Part shown: in pieces, positions 7,717-14,847 of the stretch | How the letters are laid out: each line of letters starts with the position of its first letter | Position numbering within the stretch: position 1 is the first letter of the stretch | NCBI GenBank assembly: GCA_040752195.1 | Contig: JBFMFC010000050.1 | Coordinates: 1-23,829, forward strand | Reading direction: 5' to 3' | Length of the DNA stretch: 23,829 nucleotides | Origin: DSNY01 sp040752195 | GTDB taxonomy: Bacteria > Pseudomonadota > Gammaproteobacteria > Burkholderiales > Burkholderiaceae_F | Translations under genes and position numbers: made by a program | The notes under the pieces: model-generated | What the model was told of the DNA's origin: nothing | What the model saw: only the letters and a program-made list of their open reading frames with translations | Database searches by the model: none

Positions 7717-8885
7717 TGGTCGAGCGAGATCTTCGCGACCGTGCATGCGGCGAACAGATTCACGCCGAACGGCGGCGTGATCATGCCGAGCGCCAGGTTG
7801 ACGACCATCACGATGCCGAAGTGCACCGGGTCGACGCCGAAGTGCGCGGCCACCGGTGCCAGGATGGGCGCCAGCACGATGATCGCCGCCGAGGTCTCGA
7901 TGAACATGCCGATCAGAAACAGCGCGGCGTTGACGCCCAGCAGGAACAGCTCCGGCGACTGCAGCACGCTCTTCAGGAACAGGCCGATCTGCTCGGGCAC
8001 GCCGGCGCGCGTGATCAGATAGGCGAACAGCCCCGCGTTGGCGATGATGAACATGATCACCGCCGACGAGATCACCGAGCGCTTCAGCACTTCGACCACC
8101 TGGATCGGCTTGACTTCGCGATAGACGAAGACGCCGACGAACAGCGCGTAGAACACCGCGACCACCGACGCTTCGGTCGGCGTGAAGACGCCGCCGTAGA
8201 TACCGCCGAGGATGATCACCGGCATCAGAAGCGCCCACGCCGCGTCGAGCAACGCGACCGTGAACGGCAGCCGCCCGTCGCCATCGCGCTTGCCCCAGCC
8301 CCGCCGCTTGCAGTACAAATAGACGAACAGCATCAGCGCGCCGCCGATCAACAGCCCCGGGCCAAGACCGGCGATGAACAGCTCGCCGATCGACACCTCG
8401 GCCGACACGCCGTACAGGATCATCGGGATCGACGGCGGGATCACCACACCCAGCTCGGCGCTCGTGGCCTGCAGCGCCGCCGCGTAGTTCTTCGGATAGC
8501 CGTGCTGGATCAGCGCGGGGATCAGGATCGCGCCGATCGCAAAAGTCGTCGCCACCGACGAGCCCGACACCGCGGCGAAGATCATGCAGGTCAGCACGCA
8601 GGTCATCGGCAGTCCGCCTTGCACGCCGCCGACGATCGACTTGGCGAAATCCACGAGCCGGCGCGAGATTCCGCCGGCCTCCATCAGATTGCCGGCGAGA
8701 ATGAAGAACGGGATCGCCGCGAGCGGAAACTTGTCGATCGCGGTGAACATCTCCTTCGGGATCGCCAGCCACGGCAGTTCGGTGAACGCCGCCACGCCGA
8801 CGAAAGCCGCCAGCCCGATCGACACCGCGACCGAGATCGACAGCGCGAAGCAAAGCAGCATCGTGACGAGCATCGCGATCGACAT
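7717..8885 (-). CDS. dctM: TRAP transporter large permease DctM (C-terminus lost in gap)
   Basis: The large membrane subunit of a tripartite ATP-independent periplasmic transporter; it carries the ion-driven solute pathway in the inner membrane. About 389 residues are visible against a usual 425-430, so some 35-40 residues lie in the N run. Hallmarks include the N-terminal MLLCFALSISVAVSIGLAAF segment, FFILAGNLMEAGGISRRLVDFAKSIVGG, CMIFAAVSGSSVATTFAIGAILIP, GVVIPPSIPMILYG, IYGGVFTPTEASVVAVFYAL and the late GMITPPFGVNLFAAC. Many hydrophobic helices are evident throughout. The ATG is preceded by AGAGGA at a rather long spacing (~13 bases). It is 31 bases downstream of dctQ, so the two are probably translated from one message. 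Truncation is an assembly effect, not a mutation. Confidence 0.94.
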
Positions 8886-8916
8886 GGCGCTTAAGGCGTC
8901 CTCTGCGCGTCGGCTG

Positions 8917-9408
8917 CTATTGCTGCGTTTCCAGCTCGCGGTCGATCGGATCGAGGTAATGCGCGATCACCGCGAGCATCGAGAAGCTCGCGCCCACCGG
9001 CAGCGCGAGGTAAGCCCAACTGATCGAGATCGGCAGCGCGGCGAAGGTCTGGAAACGGATTCGCCATGCCAGGTCGAAGCCCACCCAGGCGAGCACGCCG
9101 AGAAACAACAGCGATGCGGCGAGGATCGCGAGCCGCAGCGCGCGCCGCAGCCCGCCGCGCGCAAGACGCAACAGCACGTCGACCGATACCAGCGCGCCCT
9201 GCCTGAACGCCGCGGCCACGCCGAGCATCACCATCCAGATCAGCAGCCGGCCGATCGCCTCCTCGGTCCACGGGCTCGGCTGATTCAGCACGAAGCGGAT
9301 CAGCACCTGGTACAGGCCGAGGCAGGAAACGACCGCCAGCAGCCCGGCCGCCAGCAGCCAGACGGCGTGCGTAACGATGCGATCGATCGCGAGGGTCGCT
9401 TTCAGCAT
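8917..9408 (-). CDS. dctQ: TRAP transporter small permease DctQ
   Basis: The four-helix small membrane subunit that pairs with DctM. The predicted 163 residues fit the family. Helices are near 12-38, 53-75, 92-112 and 126-148. The conserved loop NQPSPWTEEAIGRLLIWMV and the following FRQGALVSVDVL correspond to the DctQ signature (Trp-Thr-Glu-Glu, then Gly and Val-Asp). ATG 9408 (MLKATLAIDRI) is preferred, with a weak GAGTGG element upstream. The frame stays open to 9486, but that extension is Arg/Gly/Pro-rich and covers hairpins in the spacer. A 209-base hairpin-rich spacer separates it from dctP. Confidence 0.92.
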   Translation of the reverse strand: MLKATLAIDRIVTHAVWLLAAGLLAVVSCLGLYQVLIRFVLNQPSPWTEEAIGRLLIWMVMLGVAAAFRQGALVSVDVLLRLARGGLRRALRLAILAASLLFLGVLAWVGFDLAWRIRFQTFAALPISISWAYLALPVGASFSMLAVIAHYLDPIDRELETQQ

Positions 9409-9420
9409 GTCGGGCCACTC

Positions 9421-9439
9421 GCCCCGGCGCAGCCGGGGC
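9421..9439. repeat. Perfect 8-bp hairpin in the dctP-dctQ spacer
   Basis: gccccggc / gccggggc with a 3-base loop, 13 bases upstream of the dctQ start. In the transcript it would sit near the dctQ ribosome-binding region and could reduce translation of the permeases relative to the binding protein. This role is inference. Confidence 0.5.
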
Positions 9440-9481
9440 CCGATGTCACCGGGCAACCGGATCCCGGTCCGCGGCGATCTC

Positions 9482-9531
9482 CGCATCCGGGACGACGGCG
9501 CTTCGCGCCGTCACTTGACGTCCCGGATGCG
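9482..9531. repeat. Nested stem-loop in the dctP-dctQ spacer
   Basis: An outer perfect 13-bp inverted repeat (9482-9494 cgcatccgggacg with 9519-9531) encloses an inner perfect 8-bp stem (9494-9501 gacggcgc with 9505-9512, loop ttc); base 9494 is shared between them. No T tract follows on the minus strand, so it looks more like an mRNA-stabilising or attenuating structure than a factor-independent terminator. Confidence 0.6.
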
Positions 9532-9617
9532 CTTGACCGTGTGTCTTCGGCCGGGCCTGCGGCCCTTGACCTCGCTGCGCGAAGTCGGCCTACGACACCG
9601 CCGCACGACTCCCCCTC

Positions 9618-10586
9618 CTACTTGACCTCCTGAATCCGGCGGATGTTGTCGGCGCCGAACTGCTTGGCGAACTCGGCCCACACCGGCGTCATCGCGGCAC
9701 GGAAGGCCGCGCCGTCGACGTTGGTCACGACGTTCATGCCGGCCTTGCGCAGTTCGTCGATGCCGGTTCTCTCGTCCTCGTTGACCTTCCGGCGCTGCGC
9801 GGCGCCGCCCGCCTTGCCGGCCTCGACGAAGGCCTTCTTGTCCGCGTCGGACAGCTTGTTCCACAGCGCCGGCGACATGATCAGCAGCGCCGGCGAATAG
9901 ACGTGACCGGTCAGCGAAAGGTGCTTCTGCACCTGCGCGAACTTCGCCGACAGGATCACCGGGATCGGGTTCTCCTGACCGTCGACCGTGCCCTGTTGAA
10001 GCGCGGTGAACAGCTCGGGAAACGCCATCGGCGTGGGCTGGATGCCGATCGACTGGAACGCCTGAATGTGCACCTTGTTCTGCATGCTGCGGATCTTCAG
10101 CCCCTTCGCATCCTCGGGCTTGACGATCGGCCGCTTGCTGTTGGTCATGTGGCGGAAGCCGTTCTCGGTCCACGCCAGCGCGATCAGCCCCTTCGCGGGG
10201 AACTTGGCGCGCAGCTCGTCGCCGATCGGCCCGTCGAGCACCTTGCGCGCGTGGTCGTAGTCGCGGAACAGGAACGGGATGTCGACGATGTTGACTTCCG
10301 GCACGAAATTGCCGACCGGCCCGGTCGACGTGTTGACGATGTCGAGCGTGCCGAGCTGGACCGCCTCGATCATCTCGCGTTCGCCGCCGAGCGCGGCATT
10401 CGGAAACTGCTGGCACTTGTAGCGGCCGCGCGTGGCGCGCTCGACCTCCTCGCAGAACGCGGTCGTGCCGACCCCGTAGTGCGACTGCGGCGATGTCGCG
10501 TAACCGATCTTGATCGTCGTCTGCGCGCTCGCCGCGGCGCAGACCAGCATGCCGGCGGCAAACAGTGCGTAGCGCAAGGTGTTCAT
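9618..10586 (-). CDS. dctP: TRAP transporter substrate-binding protein DctP
   Basis: The periplasmic receptor that delivers solute to DctQM. The 322-residue precursor has a signal peptide (positive N-terminus, hydrophobic core, cleavage likely after A21 in AASA-QT). The mature protein starts TTIKIGYATSPQSHYG. Family marks include ALGGEREMIEAVQLGTLDI, the carboxylate-binding Arg R166 in LKIRSMQN, then PTPMAFPELFTALQQGTVDGQENP. R166 suggests an organic acid ligand, as in C4-dicarboxylate-type DctP proteins, but the actual substrate is unknown. ATG 10586 is supported by GGGAGA (10591-10596) four bases upstream. It leads the dctPQM operon, 104 bases downstream of hemY on the same strand. Confidence 0.95.
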   Translation of the reverse strand: MNTLRYALFAAGMLVCAAASAQTTIKIGYATSPQSHYGVGTTAFCEEVERATRGRYKCQQFPNAALGGEREMIEAVQLGTLDIVNTSTGPVGNFVPEVNIVDIPFLFRDYDHARKVLDGPIGDELRAKFPAKGLIALAWTENGFRHMTNSKRPIVKPEDAKGLKIRSMQNKVHIQAFQSIGIQPTPMAFPELFTALQQGTVDGQENPIPVILSAKFAQVQKHLSLTGHVYSPALLIMSPALWNKLSDADKKAFVEAGKAGGAAQRRKVNEDERTGIDELRKAGMNVVTNVDGAAFRAAMTPVWAEFAKQFGADNIRRIQEVK

Positions 10587-10646
10587 GCCATCTCCCGTCG
10601 TCGTGTGCGTGCGCTCCGGCGCGTGACGCGCGCGCGAAGCCGGCGA

Positions 10647-10675
10647 AGTCTCGTGACCGCCCGCGGCGTTGTCAA
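10647..10675 (-). promoter_or_regulatory. Candidate promoter of the dctPQM operon
   Basis: On the minus strand a perfect -35 TTGACA (10670-10675) is followed after 17 bases by a poor -10 GAGACT (10647-10652). Position, in the short hemY-dctP spacer, fits an operon promoter. The weak -10 suggests either an activator-dependent promoter or a chance match. Confidence 0.3.
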
Positions 10676-10690
10676 GCCGACGGCAACGGA

Positions 10691-11932
10691 TCAGACGGTG
10701 AACTCGCGCAGTGCCGCGCGCGGCGCGCCCGCCTCTGCGCCCGCTTCGGATTCGGCCAGCTGCTCCGCGTAGCCGAGCGCCGCCTCGCGATAGCGGCGCG
10801 CGGCCTGCCGCTCGTCGCCGACCGTCTCGGCGAGCCTGGCGAGCGCGAGCAGCGTGGCCGGATGCGCCTGCGCGCCCAGGCTTTCCTCGAGATAGTCGCG
10901 CGCCTTGCCCCAGAGCTGTTCGCGCAGGCACAGCAGCCCGAGGCAGCGCAGCAACGCCGGATCGCCGGGATGCTCCCGCAGCCACGTCTCGGCGCGCTCG
11001 ATGCGCTCGCGCGCCGGGAAGTCGTAGGTCTTCGCGTACTCGTCGAGCAGTCGCGCGTCCCAGGTTTTCTCGAGCGCGGCTTCGAGCGCCGCGCCGGCGG
11101 CGCGCCCGCGGCCGGCGCGATTCAGCAGCCGCGCGCCCTCGAGCGCGAGCTCGGGAATTCGCCGGTCTTCGGCCGGAACGCGATTCCACGCCGCTTCGAG
11201 CGCGGACGGATCGTGCCGGCGCTGCGCGAGCAGCTCGCGCCACGCGAGCACCTTGTAGCGCGCGGCGACGACCTCGTGCACCGCATGCCGCTTGGCGAGC
11301 AGTCGCACGCCTTTGAGCACCTCCTCCCAGCGCCCCGCCTGCAGGTTGGCCGCGAGCGCGATGCGCGCCGCGTGAATGTGGCGCCCGCCGGCCGACTGCA
11401 GCGCCGCGATCGCCTCGAGCGCGCGCGCGTTCTCGCGCCCTTCGGTCCACATCTCGGCGGCGGCCACCAGCCGCGCCGTGTTCAACTGCGGATCGGCCTC
11501 GGCCCGCGCGAGCCATTCGTCGCGCCGCTCGCGCTCCTGCATGCGGTGCGCCGCGCGCGCGCCGATCAGTGCGGCCAGCCCCGCCAGCGCCGGGGCGTCC
11601 TGCGCCGCCTGCGCGGCGCGTTCGGCGCGCGCGAAGCGGCCCTCGAACAGGGAGCGCAGCGCCTCGCGCAGCGCGCGCTGGCCTCCGACCTCCGCGCGCC
11701 GTTCTCGATACAGCTTCACGCGCGCCGGGAAATCGGCGATCTTCTGAACCGTGCGCGCGATCCAGTAGACGGCGCCGAGCAGCAGCAGCGCCGCGAGCAG
11801 GAACGCATTGAGCGAAAGATCGATCCGGTACGGCGGCAGCAGGACGACGACATTGCCGTCGTTGAAACGCGCCGCGAGCGCTGCCGCGACCGCGGCCAGC
11901 GCCAGCACGACCGCCCAGAACAGCGCTTTCAT
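10691..11932 (-). CDS. hemY: HemY, membrane protein of heme biosynthesis clusters (TPR type)
   Basis: A 413-residue inner-membrane protein of the proteobacterial HemY family (HemY_N plus tetratricopeptide-like repeats). It is encoded in heme operons, but its biochemical role is not established, and it is unrelated to the Bacillus protoporphyrinogen oxidase of the same name. The N-terminus has a helix at about 1-21, then the family segment DGNVVVLLPPYRIDLSLN, then a second helix at about 43-62. The rest is Ala/Arg/Leu-rich helical repeat, for example LEGARLLNRAGRGRAAGAALEAAL and LGLLCLREQLWGKARDYLEESL. Its ATG overlaps the hemX stop as ATGA (11929-11932), which fixes the start and indicates coupled translation. 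Last gene of hemCDXY. Confidence 0.93.
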   Translation of the reverse strand: MKALFWAVVLALAAVAAALAARFNDGNVVVLLPPYRIDLSLNAFLLAALLLLGAVYWIARTVQKIADFPARVKLYRERRAEVGGQRALREALRSLFEGRFARAERAAQAAQDAPALAGLAALIGARAAHRMQERERRDEWLARAEADPQLNTARLVAAAEMWTEGRENARALEAIAALQSAGGRHIHAARIALAANLQAGRWEEVLKGVRLLAKRHAVHEVVAARYKVLAWRELLAQRRHDPSALEAAWNRVPAEDRRIPELALEGARLLNRAGRGRAAGAALEAALEKTWDARLLDEYAKTYDFPARERIERAETWLREHPGDPALLRCLGLLCLREQLWGKARDYLEESLGAQAHPATLLALARLAETVGDERQAARRYREAALGYAEQLAESEAGAEAGAPRAALREFTV

Positions 11933-12963
11933 CGTGCCGTCGCCGGCCGCAGCGCGCGCAGCGCCGCGAGGGTGTCGTTGATGGCCGGCAGCTCGACGTT
12001 CAAGGTCGATTGCGCGATCTGCCGCAGTTGCAGCGCGGCGTTGGCGGCGGCCGGGTGCTTCGTGTCGAAATAACGCGCGAGCAGCGCCTGCGCTTCCGCC
12101 AGATCGGCGCGGAACATCCGCTCGTTGCGCGCCTGCAGCGCAAGCCGCGCGTTCAGCAGCCGCAGCCGCAACTGGTGCCGCACGAGCTGCTGCTGCGCCG
12201 TGGTCAGCAGCAGCGCGTCGGGCGTGTCGACCTCGCGTATGCGAACCAGATCGCCGAACTCGCGCGCGAGCCACGCGCGCAGGCGCGCGGCGAACCCGTC
12301 CGCAGCGGGGCCGCCACCCTTCTTCGCGTCGGCCGCCGCTTTCGGCTCCGTGGTCCGCGCGGGCCGGGCGGCGGGTTCGGCGAGCAGCGGCCAGGTGTCG
12401 ACGCCTTGCGCGATCTGATCGAGCTTCAGCGCGATTCCGGTCAGATCGACGGCCGGCACCGCGCGCAGTCGCTCGATGTCGCGTCCGATCGCGCGCCGCA
12501 GGCCGACGAGCTGCGGCCGTTCCAGCCGCGCCAGCCGCGCATCGGCGCTCTGCAGCGCCGCCAGCGCGGCGGCGACGTTGCCGGTGACCTGCAGCTCCTG
12601 CGCGGCGAGCGTGACGAGCCGATCGACTTCGATCAGTGCGGCGTCGTCGCGGCCGCGCGTGAGCTCGAGGTAGAGCTGATCGACCGCAGCGCGGCTTTCC
12701 TTGATGCGCTCGATCTCCTCCTCGATGCGCGCGATGCGGTCGCGCGCATCGGCGGCCGCCCGCGCCGATTCCGCGAGCGCGGCCGCCGTTTCGGCCTGCA
12801 ATCGTTCGAGTTGCTGGCCCAGCCGCCGCGTCTCGCGGACCGCGTACACGAGCGCGACAGCGACGGCGGCGGCGAACACCAGCAAGGCCAGCGTCCGGCC
12901 GACGCGGCGCGGGCGCCGATCCGGCGCGGGCGTCGTTGCCACGGGCGAGGGCGTTTCGTTCAT
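11929..12963 (-). CDS. hemX: HemX, membrane-anchored protein of the heme cluster
   Basis: A 344-residue protein of the HemX family, often labelled uroporphyrinogen-III C-methyltransferase. It has no visible SAM-methyltransferase domain, so that name should not be taken as an activity. A proline-rich cytoplasmic start (1-21) is followed by one membrane helix (about 23-43, TLALLVFAAAVAVALVYAV) and a coiled coil (about 45-95, LGQQLERLQAETAAALAES...). A periplasmic helical domain includes LEVDRLV-like EVDRLVTLAAQEL and, near the end, RMFRADLAEAQALLARYFD, both typical of HemX. It lies 96 bases after hemD and overlaps hemY by four bases. Probably an assembly or channelling partner in heme synthesis, which is inference. 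Confidence 0.93.
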   Translation of the reverse strand: MNETPSPVATTPAPDRRPRRVGRTLALLVFAAAVAVALVYAVRETRRLGQQLERLQAETAAALAESARAAADARDRIARIEEEIERIKESRAAVDQLYLELTRGRDDAALIEVDRLVTLAAQELQVTGNVAAALAALQSADARLARLERPQLVGLRRAIGRDIERLRAVPAVDLTGIALKLDQIAQGVDTWPLLAEPAARPARTTEPKAAADAKKGGGPAADGFAARLRAWLAREFGDLVRIREVDTPDALLLTTAQQQLVRHQLRLRLLNARLALQARNERMFRADLAEAQALLARYFDTKHPAAANAALQLRQIAQSTLNVELPAINDTLAALRALRPATAR

Positions 12964-13059
12964 GGAGTGCGACCGAAACGCGCTGCGGCGGGCGTGTGTT
13001 CGACCACAGGCGCCGCGAGGGCCCGGGCCAGACGTCGGCGCGATCCGGCTCGATTCGTG

Positions 13060-13851
13060 TCAGCGCGATTCTACTTGCGCATGGATCGCATCGACGATGG
13101 CGTCCGCGCGCGGGGCCGCGAGCGCCACGCGCGCGAACCCCGCCGCGCGCAGGCGTTCGGCGATGCGTGCGTGCGTGGCAAGGGCAAGCCCTGCCTGCAG
13201 CCAGCCGGGCGCGCCGGCGCGCTCGATCTGCCGGACCAGCACGTCGACCGCTTCGCTGCTGGTCACGAGCATGGCGGGCTGGCGGCCGGCGTCTTTCCAG
13301 CGGCGCAGCGTGGCGATCTCGTCGTCGCTCGCGCTGCGCATCCGGCGCGAATACACCGCGACGGCGGTGACGCGCGCGCCGGCCGCGGCGAGTCGATCGG
13401 CAAGCCATTCCCTGCCGCCTTCGGCGCGCAGCAGCAGCACGCGTCGCGGCCGCAGCGCCGAGCGCGTCAACGCGTCCCAAAAAGCCTCCGAGCCGGCGTC
13501 GTTCTCGTCGGCGGCGCCGGGCGCGATGAGCGCCGCCGACTGCGCGCCGGGGATCGACTGCACGACCGCGCTTGCGGTCGCCGCGCCGACCGCGCCGATC
13601 GCGGTGCGCGCGGGCCAGGCCCCGGTGAGCAGCGCCGCGGCCGCGCGTACCGCGGCGGGGCTGACGAAGACGGCGAGGTCGAAGTCGGCGAGCTGCGCCA
13701 GCGCGCCGCGCGCCGCGGGCTCGTCCGGCGCCGAGCCGATCTCGAACGCCGGCAGCCACAGCGCCTCGATCCCGCGGGCCGCGAGCTCGTCGGCCAACGC
13801 GCGTCCGCCCGCGTCGGGACGCGTGACGATGACCGGCGGCAGCAACGTCAC
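13060..13851 (-). CDS. hemD: Uroporphyrinogen-III synthase
   Basis: Cyclises hydroxymethylbilane, the HemC product, to uroporphyrinogen III with inversion of ring D. The 263-residue length fits. The family is poorly conserved, but the pattern is clear: VIVTRPDAGG at the start, ALADELAARGIEALWLPAFEI, DLAVFVSPAAVRAA, TAIGAVGAATASAV, then ALRPRRVLLLRAEGGREWLADRLAAAGA, VAVYSRR and MLVTSSEAVDVL. The GTG start at 13851 overlaps the hemC stop as GTGA (13848-13851), a classic coupled junction. The frame remains open further upstream inside hemC, but that part is only an overlapping reading of hemC. No fusion to HemX, because hemX has its own start after a 96-base spacer. Confidence 0.95.
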   Translation of the reverse strand: MTLLPPVIVTRPDAGGRALADELAARGIEALWLPAFEIGSAPDEPAARGALAQLADFDLAVFVSPAAVRAAAALLTGAWPARTAIGAVGAATASAVVQSIPGAQSAALIAPGAADENDAGSEAFWDALTRSALRPRRVLLLRAEGGREWLADRLAAAGARVTAVAVYSRRMRSASDDEIATLRRWKDAGRQPAMLVTSSEAVDVLVRQIERAGAPGWLQAGLALATHARIAERLRAAGFARVALAAPRADAIVDAIHAQVESR

Positions 13852-14774
13852 GCCGCGAGCAGCCGCAACGCGCCGCGCGCCTTCAACTGCGCGACGACGT
13901 CCGCGGCGATGCGTTCGGCATCGGCGGGCAGCCCTTCGGCTTCGGCCTCGACGAACTCGCCGCGCGCAGCGTTGCCGACGAGCGCGCGCAGGCGCAGCCG
14001 CGCGCCCTCGACCTCGGCGTAGGCCGCGAGCGGCACTTCGCAGCTTCCCCCGAGCCCGCGCGAAACCGCGCGTTCGGCGGCGGTGGCCGCGCGCGTGGCG
14101 GCGTCCTCGAGCGGTGCGACCGCGGCCGCCGCGGTGTGCGCCGCCGCGGCGATCTCGATGCCGAGCGCACCCTGCCCCGGCGCGGGCAGGAACTTCGACG
14201 TCGGCAGGATCTGGCGGATGCGCTGCGCGAGCCCCAGGCGCTTGAGCCCCGCGGCGGCCATGATCAGCGCATCGAAGTCGCCGCGGTCGAGCTTGGCGAG
14301 CCGCGTGCCGACGTTGCCGCGCACCGGACGGATGTCGAGCCGCGGATAGTGCGCGCGCAGCGCCAGCTCGCGGCGCAGGCTCGACGTGCCGACCTTCGCG
14401 CCGGCCGGCAGTTCGTCGAGGCTCGCGTAGCGCGGCGAGACGAACGCATCGCGCGGATCCTCGCGCGCAAGCACCGCGGCGAGGCGGAACTCGGGCGCCA
14501 GCTCCATCGGCACGTCCTTCAGCGAATGAACGGCGATGTGCGCGCGCCCTTCGAGCAGCGCGACCTCCAGCTCCTTGATGAACAGTCCTTTGCCGCCGAC
14601 CTTGGCGAGCGTCCGGTCGAGGATCTGGTCGCCGCGCGTGGTCATTCCGAGCAGCTCGATGCGCGCTTGTGGGTGCAGCTCCATCAGCCGCGCCCGCACG
14701 TGTTCGGCCTGCCACAGCGCGAGCGGGCTCTCGCGCGTGGCGATGATCAGCCGCTGCGGCATCGTCACGGACAT
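13848..14774 (-). CDS. hemC: Hydroxymethylbilane synthase (porphobilinogen deaminase)
   Basis: Cytosolic enzyme that polymerises four porphobilinogens into hydroxymethylbilane. The 308-residue length is normal. Motifs: ATRESPLALWQAE (12-24), TTRGDQILD, KGLFIKELE, AVHSLKDVPM with catalytic D87, GTSSLRR (129-135), DIRPVRGNVGTRL, and C245 in GGSCEVPLAAYA, the attachment site of the dipyrromethane cofactor. Two close ATG starts are possible: 14774 (MSVTMPQ) and 14762 (MPQ). Neither has a clear ribosome-binding site; I kept the longer. The frame extends to 15035 inside ppc on the other strand, but without homology. First gene of hemCDXY, divergent from ppc with 73 bases between. Confidence 0.96.
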   Translation of the reverse strand: MSVTMPQRLIIATRESPLALWQAEHVRARLMELHPQARIELLGMTTRGDQILDRTLAKVGGKGLFIKELEVALLEGRAHIAVHSLKDVPMELAPEFRLAAVLAREDPRDAFVSPRYASLDELPAGAKVGTSSLRRELALRAHYPRLDIRPVRGNVGTRLAKLDRGDFDALIMAAAGLKRLGLAQRIRQILPTSKFLPAPGQGALGIEIAAAAHTAAAAVAPLEDAATRAATAAERAVSRGLGGSCEVPLAAYAEVEGARLRLRALVGNAARGEFVEAEAEGLPADAERIAADVVAQLKARGALRLLAA

Positions 14775-14847
14775 GACGCGAGTGTAGTTCACCGCGGTCG
14801 GTCGGTCGGCCTGGAACGGCGCGCGGGCAACGTGCTTAAATCCGGCC

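Noticed and set aside
11929..12963. Reading hemX as a uroporphyrinogen-III methyltransferase
   Set aside because: No SAM-methyltransferase motifs; the protein is a single-helix, coiled-coil HemX.
10691..13759. A single 1022-codon frame suggesting a HemD/HemX-HemY fusion
   Set aside because: Only its last 413 codons are HemY. The upstream part is a wrong-frame reading of hemX and hemD, and hemY has its own ATG in an ATGA overlap.
13060..14715. Apparent 551-codon HemC-HemD fusion
   Set aside because: The first ~290 codons are hemC in the wrong frame. The true hemD starts at the GTG overlapping the hemC stop.
14798..14817. ggtcggtcggtcgg short tandem repeat upstream of hemC/ppc
   Set aside because: Only about three 4-base units. 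Too short to be a CRISPR, iteron or phase-variation tract of note.
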